A stretch of 7,584 bases of DNA from Prevotellaceae bacterium (GTDB taxonomy: Bacteria; Bacteroidota; Bacteroidia; Bacteroidales; UBA932): positions 1-7,584 of the forward strand of contig JAITQP010000068.1 in assembly GCA_031288885.1 (NCBI GenBank), written 5' to 3'. The notes below the pieces were generated by a model that ran no database searches, was not told where the DNA came from, and was given only the letters and a program-made list of their open reading frames with translations. Each line of letters begins with the position of its first letter. The stretch's first letter is position 1. Position numbers and translations under genes: made by a program. Below are positions 1 through 6,053 of this stretch, piece by piece.

Positions 1-124
1 TATCAATAGAAAAATGCGCCCCCCTTTCCCCGTTCCCCGTAGGGGATTAACCAAATTAAAGACCTACGGGCTAAGGTAACGTAAGGGGTTCACGTTTTTC
101 TATTGATATTAATCCCCTACGGGG
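1..124. repeat. Inverted pair of hairpin-repeat elements, left end cut by window
   Basis: Two copies of the repeat family of this window face away from each other. The left copy is inverted: TATCAATAGAAAAA at 1-14 and a hairpin CCCC-GTA-GGGG at 35-45. The right copy is forward: a degenerate hairpin core CCTACGGG at 63-70, then TTTTTCTATTGATA at 95-108 and a hairpin CCCC-TAC-GGGG at 114-124. The 14-base motifs at 1-14 and 95-108 are perfect reverse complements. By analogy with the other copies, the outer hairpin of the left element should lie just before position 1. The pair ends 36 bases before the next start codon, so it could lie in that gene's leader. Confidence 0.8.
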
Positions 125-160
125 GTGCACAAAATCATGCCGAGCAAGGTATAATCAACT

Positions 161-388
161 ATGAATAGCGCTGTATTATTAGATAAAGGGATGAAATGCC
201 TTACCGATGGATTGGGTTTGCTGGAAGCCGAACAGTTCATTTATACGCTGCTGAGCCAGCCATTTGACTATACAGAATGGCGCAAAAATAATTTGTTTGA
301 AGACATGAGCATTGCCGAGATCAGCGCAGCTGCCGACAAATACTGCAAAGAAAACCCACCTGTAACAAAAATTGAAGACAACCCATAA
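161..388 (+). CDS. Conserved hypothetical small protein (75 aa)
   Basis: A 75-residue soluble protein with no signal peptide or membrane segment. The text GLGLLEAEQFIYTLL (residues 18-32) followed by QPFDYTEWRKNNLFEDMS resembles a family of short uncharacterised bacterial and archaeal proteins with an 'EAERFI...FDYTKWR..LF' core. I recall that family from general knowledge and know no function for it. The ATG at 161 is the first start in frame; ATG 191 is an alternative. The upstream leader contains the hairpin-repeat pair and no clear TAnnTTTG promoter. The 3' end overlaps the TTG start of mqnE by 17 bases, which suggests translational coupling. Base composition is visibly more AT-rich than mqnE, consistent with a later arrival. 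It could be half of a toxin-antitoxin-like pair that lost its partner, but nothing here shows that. Confidence 0.6.
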   Translation: MNSAVLLDKGMKCLTDGLGLLEAEQFIYTLLSQPFDYTEWRKNNLFEDMSIAEISAAADKYCKENPPVTKIEDNP

Positions 389-1445
389 AAAAATCCTCGC
401 CGGCGAGCGCATAACCGCCGACGAGTGCCTTGCGCTGTACCGCACGGCAGCGCTGCCGGAGCTGGGCGCTATGGCAAACATCCTGCGGGAGCGGCTCAAC
501 GGAAAGTACGTTTACTTTAACCGCAACGTGCACATTGAGCCCACCAACGTTTGCGCCAACCGCTGCCTGTTCTGCTCCTACCGGCGCGACGAGGGGCAGC
601 CGGAGAGCTGGGACTTAAGCTTAGACGAAATTTTTGCCGTTGCCCAACAGTACGCCGGCACGGATATTACGGAGGTGCACATTGTGGGCGGCGTGCATCC
701 CCGCCACACGCTCGACTTTTACGAGGAGATGGTGAGCGGCGTGCGCCGGATTTTGCCCAACGTGCACATCAAGGCGTTTACGGCGGAGGAGCTGTGGCAG
801 ATGGCGCAGCGGGCGCAGCTGCCGGTGGCCGACGCGCTGGCGCGGCTAAAGAGCTGCGGGCTGCAATCCATCCCCGGGGGCGGCGCGGAAATTCTGGACG
901 ACGGCGTTCGCGCCCAAATTTGCCCCACCAAGGTCAGCGCGCAGGGGTGGCTGGAGGTGCACCGGCGCGCCCACGAGCAGGGCGTTGCCTCCAACGCAAC
1001 CATGCTCTACGGGCACGTGGAGACGTACGAGCACCGCGTGAGGCACCTGCAGCAGCTGCGCGACCTGCAGGACAAAACGGGCGGCTTTAACGCGTTTATT
1101 CCGCTCAAATTCTTCAAAAAAAACAACTCGCTGTCGGGGGCGGGGGAGGTGTCGGCGGTTGAAGAGCTGCGCAACATGGCGGTGTGCCGCATTTTTTTGG
1201 ACAACATTCCCCACCTCAAAGCCTACTGGCCTATGTGCGGCAAGGCGGTGGCGCAGCTGGCGCTGTCGTTTGGCGCGGACGACATGGACGGCACCATCGA
1301 CGACAGCACCAAAATCTACTCCATGGCGGGCGCGGACGACAAATCGCCCAAAATGACGGTGGACGAGCTGTGCGAAATGGCGCGCCAGTCGCGCTTTATC
1401 CCCGTGGAGAGGGACTCGCTTTACCGCCCCATTAAGCAATATTAA
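372..1445 (+). CDS. mqnE: Aminofutalosine synthase MqnE (radical SAM)
   Basis: Second step of the futalosine route to menaquinone. A cytosolic radical SAM enzyme joins 3-[(1-carboxyvinyl)oxy]benzoate to the adenosine part of SAM, giving 6-amino-6-deoxyfutalosine. The [4Fe-4S] motif CX3CX2C is at C61, C65 and C68, within HIEPTNVCANRCLFCSY. SAM-binding GGVHP (106-110), IPGGGAEIL (168-176), TMLYGHVE (210-217) and GTIDDSTKIYSMAG (307-320) identify MqnE rather than its paralogue MqnC. The length, 357 residues, is slightly short. An in-frame TAA at 363-365 forces a start after it, and the TTG at 372 is the only good choice because the family-conserved KILAGERIT follows at once; the next ATG (471) would remove conserved sequence. 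It overlaps the preceding gene by 17 bases. Homologues often carry some 15 extra N-terminal residues, apparently missing here. No other mqn gene is in the window. Confidence 0.95.
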   Translation: MKTTHKKILAGERITADECLALYRTAALPELGAMANILRERLNGKYVYFNRNVHIEPTNVCANRCLFCSYRRDEGQPESWDLSLDEIFAVAQQYAGTDITEVHIVGGVHPRHTLDFYEEMVSGVRRILPNVHIKAFTAEELWQMAQRAQLPVADALARLKSCGLQSIPGGGAEILDDGVRAQICPTKVSAQGWLEVHRRAHEQGVASNATMLYGHVETYEHRVRHLQQLRDLQDKTGGFNAFIPLKFFKKNNSLSGAGEVSAVEELRNMAVCRIFLDNIPHLKAYWPMCGKAVAQLALSFGADDMDGTIDDSTKIYSMAGADDKSPKMTVDELCEMARQSRFIPVERDSLYRPIKQY

Positions 1446-1455
1446 CGATTTTTAC

Positions 1456-1486
1456 TTTGATTTTCGGCAAGGCAGGGCTTACTTTG
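1456..1486 (+). promoter_or_regulatory. Candidate Bacteroidota sigma-A promoter
   Basis: TTTG at 1456-1459 is followed after 19 bases by TTACTTTG at 1479-1486. This matches the phylum consensus TTTG-N19-21-TAnnTTTG at all positions but one (second base of the -7 box). It lies just after mqnE and reads toward the PASTA gene. If active, transcription would begin near 1493, giving a leader of about 480 bases that includes all the repeats, or a separate small RNA. Confidence 0.35.
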
Positions 1487-1491
1487 CAGTT

Positions 1492-1512
1492 GAATTACGA
1501 ATTAGGAATTAA
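1492..1512 (+). repeat. Heptamer array GAATTAN x3
   Basis: Three tandem 7-base units, GAATTAC, GAATTAG and GAATTAA, run directly into GAACGGC and GTTGTTGCAACG (to 1531). The segment 1499-1531 matches 4827-4859 at 30 of 33 positions, so array plus GTTGTTGCAAC palindrome is a composite dispersed repeat rather than a chance AT-rich run. Confidence 0.75.
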
Positions 1513-1516
1513 GAAC

Positions 1517-1625
1517 GGCGTTGTTGCAACGGAGAAATTCGGTAAATTGTTGTGGTTGCTTTCACATTCCTAACGGAATGTGGCTGACGCTTTCGTAATC
1601 AATTGAGCATCGTTGCAACAACGCC
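1517..1625. repeat. Perfect 15-base inverted repeat with inner hairpin
   Basis: GGCGTTGTTGCAACG (1517-1531) is the exact reverse complement of 1611-1625, 79 bases apart. Between the arms is an 8-base-pair hairpin, CACATTCC-TAAC-GGAATGTG (1563-1582). Each arm also contains its own small palindrome, CGTTG-TTG-CAACG. As RNA this could fold into one branched structure. The right arm extended to 1607-1623 is identical in reverse complement to 4847-4863. Confidence 0.7.
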
Positions 1626-1676
1626 ACTTAAAATTGCCATGTTTTTCACGTTGTGATTTTGCGAATTGGCTCCAGC

Positions 1677-1834
1677 TGTCCGTAGGACAATAATATCAAT
1701 AGAAAATGGGCGTTTACGGTTTTGATAGCCCGTAGGGCTTTAACCGTTTCATTGGTTTTTATTTTTCCCCTACGGGGAATTAGAGTTGGGTGGATTGCCC
1801 GTTGCTATTGATATTTATCCCCTACGGGGAATTG
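1677..1834. repeat. Complete inverted doublet of hairpin-repeat elements
   Basis: The best preserved doublet here. The left element, read on the minus strand, has hairpin AGCCC/GGGCT (1727-1739), a spacer of about 20 bases, TTTTCTATTGATATTATT and hairpin TGTCC/GGACA (1677-1689). The right element, read on the plus strand, has hairpin TTCCCC/GGGGAA (1765-1779), spacer, GCTATTGATATT (1806-1817) and hairpin TCCCC/GGGGA (1818-1830). All loops are TAC (GTA on the opposite strand). The halves diverge from the centre. Segment 1767-1834 matches 6479-6546 at about 59 of 68 positions. Confidence 0.8.
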
Positions 1835-1934
1835 ACAAAAAACGTGACGGCAACCACAATAAATTGCCGACGTTGAGGAGTTTTTTTCGTTGTAATAAAA
1901 CCATTACAAATGAGGAGCATTACGTGCGTTAGCC

Positions 1935-1969
1935 TAATTCCTAATTCGTAATTCCTAATTCGTAATTAT
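1935..1969 (-). repeat. Heptamer array TAATTCN x5 next to a start codon
   Basis: Five tandem 7-base units: TAATTCC, TAATTCG, TAATTCC, TAATTCG and the diverged TAATTAT. On the minus strand this is the same GAATTAN family as the arrays at 1492 and 4813. It ends six bases before the ATG of the PASTA gene, so it forms the ribosome-loading region of that message. Confidence 0.8.
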
Positions 1970-1975
1970 TTCGAT

Positions 1976-2803
1976 ATGAAGCAAAAGATAAAAATACGCA
2001 AAAAAAATACGCTTCAGGGCTTTTTGTGGCGGGTGTGGGGCAACTTCTACGCGCGCCACCTCATTATGGCAACCAGCGTGGTGACGCTCGCGGTGCTGCT
2101 GGTCAGCCTGTGGCTGATGATTTACACGCGGCACGGGCAAACGTTTGCGCTCCCCGACTTCATTGGCCTGTCGCTCAACGAGGCGCAGCGCCTTGCGCAG
2201 GAAAAGCACCTGCGCATTGAGGTTATCGACTCGGTGTTTATTGCCAGCAGGCCGCGCGGCTCGGTGATTGAGCAAAATCCCAAGCCAAAGGTGCGGGTAA
2301 AGGATAACCGGACGGTTTTTTTGACCACCAACGCCATGAGCGCCAAAAAGGTGAACGTTCCGACGGTGGTAGGCCTGTCGCTGCGGCAGGCTAAGGCAAC
2401 CCTTGAGCTGCAAGGGCTGGAGGTGGGGCGCCTGCTCTTTACCCACGACATGGCCTCGGGCAACGTGGTGGGGCAGCTCCACGGCAAGCGCACGCTGAGG
2501 GGCAACGAGCAGCTGACGTTCGGCAGCAAGGTAGACTTGATTATCGGAAAAAGCCGCAGCTCGGAGCACACCGCGCTGCCGCAGCTTAAGGGGCTCTCGC
2601 TTCAGCTGGCCAAGAGCAGCATTATAGAGGCCTCGCTGAACATGGGAGCGGTAAAGTACGACGAATCGGTAAAAACCCTGTCGGATAGCCTCGAGGCGAG
2701 GGTATATACGCAGTATCCGGCGGCAGACGCGCAGGCCTCGCTGGAGGTTGGCTCGCCCGTTGATATTTACCTTACGGTTAACGCAGCCCGCTTGGGAGAC
2801 TAA
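1976..2803 (+). CDS. Membrane-anchored protein with three PASTA domains
   Basis: 275 residues. A basic N-terminus (MKQKIKIRKK) precedes one membrane segment at about 30-50, with no kinase or transpeptidase domain; the rest should face the periplasm. Three PASTA repeats follow at about 57-119, 125-192 and 199-269, each starting with a proline-containing strand and 'GLSL..A...L' (LPDFIGLSLNEA, VPTVVGLSLRQA, LPQLKGLSLQLA). PASTA domains are known from peptidoglycan-binding regions of penicillin-binding proteins and serine/threonine kinases, so a cell-wall sensing or anchoring role is inferred. Free-standing PASTA proteins of this build are common in Bacteroidota, often near an RluD-family gene, as here. 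The stop codon is followed immediately by the next ATG, so the two genes are co-translated. The ATG at 1976 is preceded by an AT-rich heptamer array and no Shine-Dalgarno sequence. Confidence 0.9.
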   Translation: MKQKIKIRKKNTLQGFLWRVWGNFYARHLIMATSVVTLAVLLVSLWLMIYTRHGQTFALPDFIGLSLNEAQRLAQEKHLRIEVIDSVFIASRPRGSVIEQNPKPKVRVKDNRTVFLTTNAMSAKKVNVPTVVGLSLRQAKATLELQGLEVGRLLFTHDMASGNVVGQLHGKRTLRGNEQLTFGSKVDLIIGKSRSSEHTALPQLKGLSLQLAKSSIIEASLNMGAVKYDESVKTLSDSLEARVYTQYPAADAQASLEVGSPVDIYLTVNAARLGD

Positions 2804-4819
2804 ATGGACATGATGAACTTTCGACATATCGGGGCGCTCCTGCTTACGCTGGTCGCGGTTTCCCCCACCGCGCCGGCGCAGGAGGAGGCGCTGCAGGGAC
2901 TTTTCTTGCGCCCCAAGGCGGTTGCTCCGGCAGCGCAGCCGCTCGCGTCCGGCAGCCCCGATACGCTTAGCCTGCCCTTTTTCGACGACTTTTCGCAGCA
3001 GCCCTACAGCCAGCCCGACCGCAGGAGGTGGACGGACGCTACCGTGTTCATCAACGACGCCTACGGCATAAATCCGCCCACCAAGGGCGTTGCCACGTTC
3101 GACATTCTGGACGGCAGCGGGCGCGTGTACAGGCACGTGAGCAGCGTGTCCACAGGCGCGGATACGCTCACCTCGCAGCCAATTCGCCTCTCCCCCACCG
3201 ACGCCGGCGTGTTCCTCAGCTTTGCCTACCAGCCCAAGGGCATGAGCGACGATGCGCCCGAGCGCGCCGACTCGCTAACGCTACAGCTCTACGCGCCCGA
3301 GCTGGGCTGGGTTTCGGCGTGGCACGCCTCCCTCGACACGCTCCGCGCCGACACGCTGAAGGTGCTGAAAGAAAAATACTTTTTGCCAACGCCCTACGAC
3401 AAAATATCCGCCTCCGCGGACGTTACCACCCAATTTTTTAAGGTGATAATCGGCATAAGCGACGCTAAGTTCCTACGGGCGGGCTTTCGCTTTCGCTTTA
3501 TCAGCTACGCCACGCGGAGCAGCACGGACGTTTTGGGGCGGCTGGGCAACTGCGACATTTGGAGCTTGGATTTGGTTTACCTCAACAAAAACCGCACCGC
3601 CGCCGACACCCTCCTGACCGACGTTGCCATAGCGCGCCCCGTGCAAAAGCTGCTCAAGGAGTACTCCGCCATGCCGTGGCGGCACCTCAAGAGCAGCCTC
3701 ACAGCGCAGCGGGAGCAGCTGATTAGCGCCACCAGCGTAGCCATTACCTACAGCGTGGGCAACTTGGGGGCAAGCGCAACAGGGTTTCGCACCGATTTTG
3801 AGATAACGTGCGTCACAGGGGCCGCCACTGCTCAGCCTAAAGAGCACCGCGGCGGCGCAAACAACATTCAGGCTGACACGGCGCGCCTGTACACCTTTAA
3901 CCTGCCGCCGAACGACTTCCTGAACACGCCGTTGGCAAACGCCGACTCGGTAGCCTTTGAGGTCAAAGCCATCCTCTCCGACTACACCGTCAACGCGGGG
4001 CTGATGACCGAGCTGCGCGCAAACGACACCGGAATGTTCCGGCAGGAATTTTTTGCCTACTACGCCTACGACGACGGCTCCGCCGAAAACGGGTTTGGCA
4101 TTTTTGGCGCCAACGCCGCCAACGCAAAGGCGGCGGTAAAATATTTTTCGTACCTGCGCGACACGCTCAGCGGCGTTTACATTCACTTCAACAGCACGCA
4201 GGACAGCGGGAGCATGCAGCAGTTTAAGCTCGCGGTGTGGGGCGACAAGGGCGGCGCGCCCGACGACGAAAAGGTGCTCTACCTTGAGCCCAACCTCAGC
4301 CCGCAGTACAGCAACCTCAACTCATTTGCCTACTACAAGCTGAAGCGCCCTGTGGTGGTGGAGGGCGTTTTTTACGTGGGCTGGGTGCAGCAGGCCTCCG
4401 CGATGCTCAACGTGGGGTTTGACCGCAACAGCAGCCCCGCCAACAAAATGTTTGTCAGCACCAACGGCTACACGTGGCAGCGCTCGGTGTACGACGGGCA
4501 AGGCGCGCTCATGGTGCGCCCGTCGTTTGCCCGACGAGCGGACTACGACCCCAGCACCGCTGCCCCCAGCGCTCAAGCGCGCCTCAGCATCAGCGTTTAC
4601 CCCAACCCCGTGCGCGACGAGCTAACCCTTAGCCTGCCCGACAACCTGCGCGGCGCGCCGCTGACGCTGGAAATCTTCACCCTGTCGGGGCAGCGCGTGC
4701 GCTACGAAGCGCTCACCTCCAGCGTGGTCAACGTTTCGCGCCTGCCGCAGGGCGCCTACCTCATCCGCCTCAGCCAAGGGGCAAAGGATGTGGGGCACGC
4801 GAGGATAGTTAAGAATTAG
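2804..4819 (+). CDS. Secreted surface protein with type IX sorting domain
   Basis: 671 residues. A signal peptide is clear: a short N-terminus, hydrophobic residues about 9-19 and a probable cleavage after the APAQ at 24-27. The C-terminal 80 residues (about 592-671) form a type A sorting domain of the type IX secretion system, with YPNPVRDELTLSL (599-611), a central EIFTLSGQRV (623-632), LPQGAYLIRL (647-656) and the basic end ARIVKN. The protein is therefore expected to cross the outer membrane and be released or anchored to the surface. The middle region is mostly beta-rich; FFDDFS (59-64) and AYDDGSAENGFGI (421-433) recur in uncharacterised Bacteroidota surface proteins. I see no catalytic motif. 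It starts directly after the PASTA stop (TAA-ATG); ATG at 2810 or 2813 is a possible start, also giving a signal peptide. Its TAG stop lies inside the first unit of a heptamer array. Confidence 0.9.
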   Translation: MDMMNFRHIGALLLTLVAVSPTAPAQEEALQGLFLRPKAVAPAAQPLASGSPDTLSLPFFDDFSQQPYSQPDRRRWTDATVFINDAYGINPPTKGVATFDILDGSGRVYRHVSSVSTGADTLTSQPIRLSPTDAGVFLSFAYQPKGMSDDAPERADSLTLQLYAPELGWVSAWHASLDTLRADTLKVLKEKYFLPTPYDKISASADVTTQFFKVIIGISDAKFLRAGFRFRFISYATRSSTDVLGRLGNCDIWSLDLVYLNKNRTAADTLLTDVAIARPVQKLLKEYSAMPWRHLKSSLTAQREQLISATSVAITYSVGNLGASATGFRTDFEITCVTGAATAQPKEHRGGANNIQADTARLYTFNLPPNDFLNTPLANADSVAFEVKAILSDYTVNAGLMTELRANDTGMFRQEFFAYYAYDDGSAENGFGIFGANAANAKAAVKYFSYLRDTLSGVYIHFNSTQDSGSMQQFKLAVWGDKGGAPDDEKVLYLEPNLSPQYSNLNSFAYYKLKRPVVVEGVFYVGWVQQASAMLNVGFDRNSSPANKMFVSTNGYTWQRSVYDGQGALMVRPSFARRADYDPSTAAPSAQARLSISVYPNPVRDELTLSLPDNLRGAPLTLEIFTLSGQRVRYEALTSSVVNVSRLPQGAYLIRLSQGAKDVGHARIVKN

Positions 4820-4863
4820 GAATTAAGAATTAGGAATTAGGAATGACGTTGTTGCAACGATGC
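4813..4863 (+). repeat. Composite repeat: heptamers plus GTTGTTGCAAC palindrome
   Basis: Five 7-base units (GAATTAG, GAATTAA, GAATTAG, GAATTAG, GAATGAC; 4813-4847) run into GTTGTTGCAACGATGC (4848-4863). The first unit contains the TAG stop of the type IX-secreted protein. The segment 4827-4859 repeats 1499-1531 with three differences, and 4847-4863 is the exact reverse complement of 1607-1623. Confidence 0.8.
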
Positions 4864-4873
4864 CCGCCCTTTT

Positions 4874-4905
4874 CCGTCATTGCGAGCGGAGCGAACACGC
4901 TTCGC
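4874..4905. repeat. TCATTGCGAGCG-type dispersed repeat fragment
   Basis: CCGTCATTGCGAGCGGAGCG followed by GAACACGCTTCGC. The CGTCATTGCGAGCG(A)AGCG sequence is a motif I know to recur between genes of many bacteria. A short hairpin GCGAA-cacgc-TTCGC lies at 4891-4905. There is no T-tract, so it is not a typical terminator. Confidence 0.5.
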
Positions 4906-4907
4906 GC

Positions 4908-4942
4908 CATTAATCATTAATCATTAATCATTAACCACTAAT
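4908..4942 (+). repeat. Heptamer array CATTAAT x5 next to a start codon
   Basis: Three identical units of CATTAAT followed by CATTAAC and CACTAAT. The array ends three bases before the ATG of the pseudouridine synthase gene and so makes up its entire proximal leader. Identical neighbouring units imply recent slippage or ongoing copy-number change. Confidence 0.85.
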
Positions 4943-4945
4943 CAC

Positions 4946-5959
4946 ATGCTGGATTCCGAAGAATCGGCGGACATGTACGAGCACTTCAGCTTTACGGCGG
5001 ACAAAGGTCAAGCCGTGGTGCGGGTGGACAAATTCCTGACCAACCGGCTGGAGAACGTGTCGCGCAACCGCGTCCAAAACGCCGCCGACGCCGGAAATAT
5101 TCTGGCCAACGGCGCGCCCGTAAAGTCAAACTACAAGGTGAAGCCGCTGGACGTCATTTCGGTGGTGCTGCCCTACCCGCCGCGCGCCGTGGAGATTATC
5201 CCCGAAAACATCCCGCTCGACATCCTGCACGAAGACGACGACGTGATGGTGCTCAACAAGGCGGCGGGCATGGTGGTGCACCCGGGGCACGGCAACTTTA
5301 GCGGCACGCTGGTCAACGCGCTCACCTACCACCTGCAAGACCTGCCGCTGTTCAAGACCGGCAGCGTCAGGGCGGGGCTCGTGCACCGCATCGACAAAAA
5401 CACGTCGGGCGTGATGGTCGTGGCAAAAAACGACATTGCGCACAACCGCCTCGCCAAGCAGTTCTTTGACCACACCATTGAGCGCCTGTACGTCGCCTTA
5501 GCGTGGGGCGCGCCCCACCCGCCGGAGGGAACCATCACGGGGAACATTGGGCGCAGCCTGCGCGACAGGGTAAAAATGCAGGTCTTCCCCGACGGCGAGC
5601 AGGGCAAGCACGCCGTGACGCGCTACCGCGTGACGGAAAGCTTTGGCTACGTTTCGCTCGTGGAGTGCAGGCTGGAAACGGGGCGCACGCACCAAATCCG
5701 CGTGCACATGGAGCACATCGGTCACCCGCTGTTCAACGACGAGCGCTACGGCGGCAACGTAATTCTCAAGGGGACAACGTTCACCAAGTACCGGCAGTTT
5801 GTGCAGAACTGCTTTGAGGCGCTGCCCCGCCACGCCCTGCACGCGCAGGTGCTGGGCTTTGCCCACCCCGCCACCGGCCAAACCATGCGCTTTGAAACCC
5901 CGCTGCCGCAGGACATGGCCGCGGTGGTGGAAAAGTGGAGAAAGTACGGACAGGTTTGA
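4946..5959 (+). CDS. rluD: RluD/RluA-family 23S rRNA pseudouridine synthase
   Basis: 337 residues, usual for the family. It converts specific uridines of 23S rRNA to pseudouridine during large-subunit assembly; RluD-type targets would be helix 69 uridines, inferred from similarity. An N-terminal S4 RNA-binding domain (about 24-75, VDKFLTNRLENVSRNRVQ) precedes the catalytic domain with GLVHRIDKNTSG (144-155), whose aspartate D150 is the nucleophile, and RLETGRTHQIRVHM (242-255), plus RHALHAQVLGF (295-305). The start at 4946 is preferred over ATG 4973 because Bacteroidota homologues also carry an acidic stretch before YEHF. It follows the PASTA and type IX-secreted genes on the same strand after 126 repeat-filled bases and may be co-transcribed; I see no separate promoter. 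No terminator with a T-tract is evident in the 94 bases after it. Confidence 0.93.
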   Translation: MLDSEESADMYEHFSFTADKGQAVVRVDKFLTNRLENVSRNRVQNAADAGNILANGAPVKSNYKVKPLDVISVVLPYPPRAVEIIPENIPLDILHEDDDVMVLNKAAGMVVHPGHGNFSGTLVNALTYHLQDLPLFKTGSVRAGLVHRIDKNTSGVMVVAKNDIAHNRLAKQFFDHTIERLYVALAWGAPHPPEGTITGNIGRSLRDRVKMQVFPDGEQGKHAVTRYRVTESFGYVSLVECRLETGRTHQIRVHMEHIGHPLFNDERYGGNVILKGTTFTKYRQFVQNCFEALPRHALHAQVLGFAHPATGQTMRFETPLPQDMAAVVEKWRKYGQV

Positions 5960-6053
5960 AATCCGCCCGCAAAGCCAAGGTGATGATTTACCTAAGAAAA
6001 ATGCTGTGCTGAGCTGTAAAATCGACAGTAGCTACAGCCGGTACAGGTTTACG

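Larger units (their letters stand above)
1446..1975. other. Gene-free, repeat-packed intergenic region
   Basis: This 530-base stretch contains no credible coding region on either strand. It holds, in order: a candidate promoter (1456-1486), a heptamer array (1492-1512), a 15-base perfect inverted repeat around an inner hairpin (1517-1625), an inverted pair of TAC-loop hairpin elements (1677-1834), a TTGTAAT/ATTACAA hairpin (1890-1909) and a second heptamer array in the opposite orientation (1935-1969). The opposed heptamer arrays bracket almost the whole gap. No rho-independent terminator with a T-tract is obvious after mqnE. Confidence 0.75.

Noticed and set aside
551..1090. Plus-strand frame of 179 codons inside mqnE
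   Set aside because: It is very rich in A, R and G, lies in another frame of mqnE and lacks any motif.
846..1439. Minus-strand reading frame of 197 codons opposite mqnE
   Set aside because: It mirrors a strongly conserved radical SAM gene and shows no domain or start signal of its own.
1..1834. A CRISPR array was considered for the recurring CCCCTACGGGG units
   Set aside because: Spacing is irregular, orientation alternates, the repeats are short hairpins and there are no uniform spacers or cas genes.
1955..3136. Long minus-strand reading frame of 393 codons antisense to the PASTA and type IX genes
   Set aside because: The plus-strand genes have clear domains, a membrane segment, a signal peptide and a sorting domain. 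The antisense frame is rich in R, H, Q and V with no recognisable domain, as expected opposite GC-rich coding sequence.
3473..4186. Minus-strand reading frame of 237 codons
   Set aside because: It is a shadow of the type IX-secreted protein gene; the low-complexity GV/RR-rich product has no recognisable features.
6013..6038. Weak hairpin GCTGTA/TACAGC after the rluD-like gene as a terminator
   Set aside because: It has only six base pairs with a 14-base loop, lies in the 3' part of the opposite gap and has no T-run.
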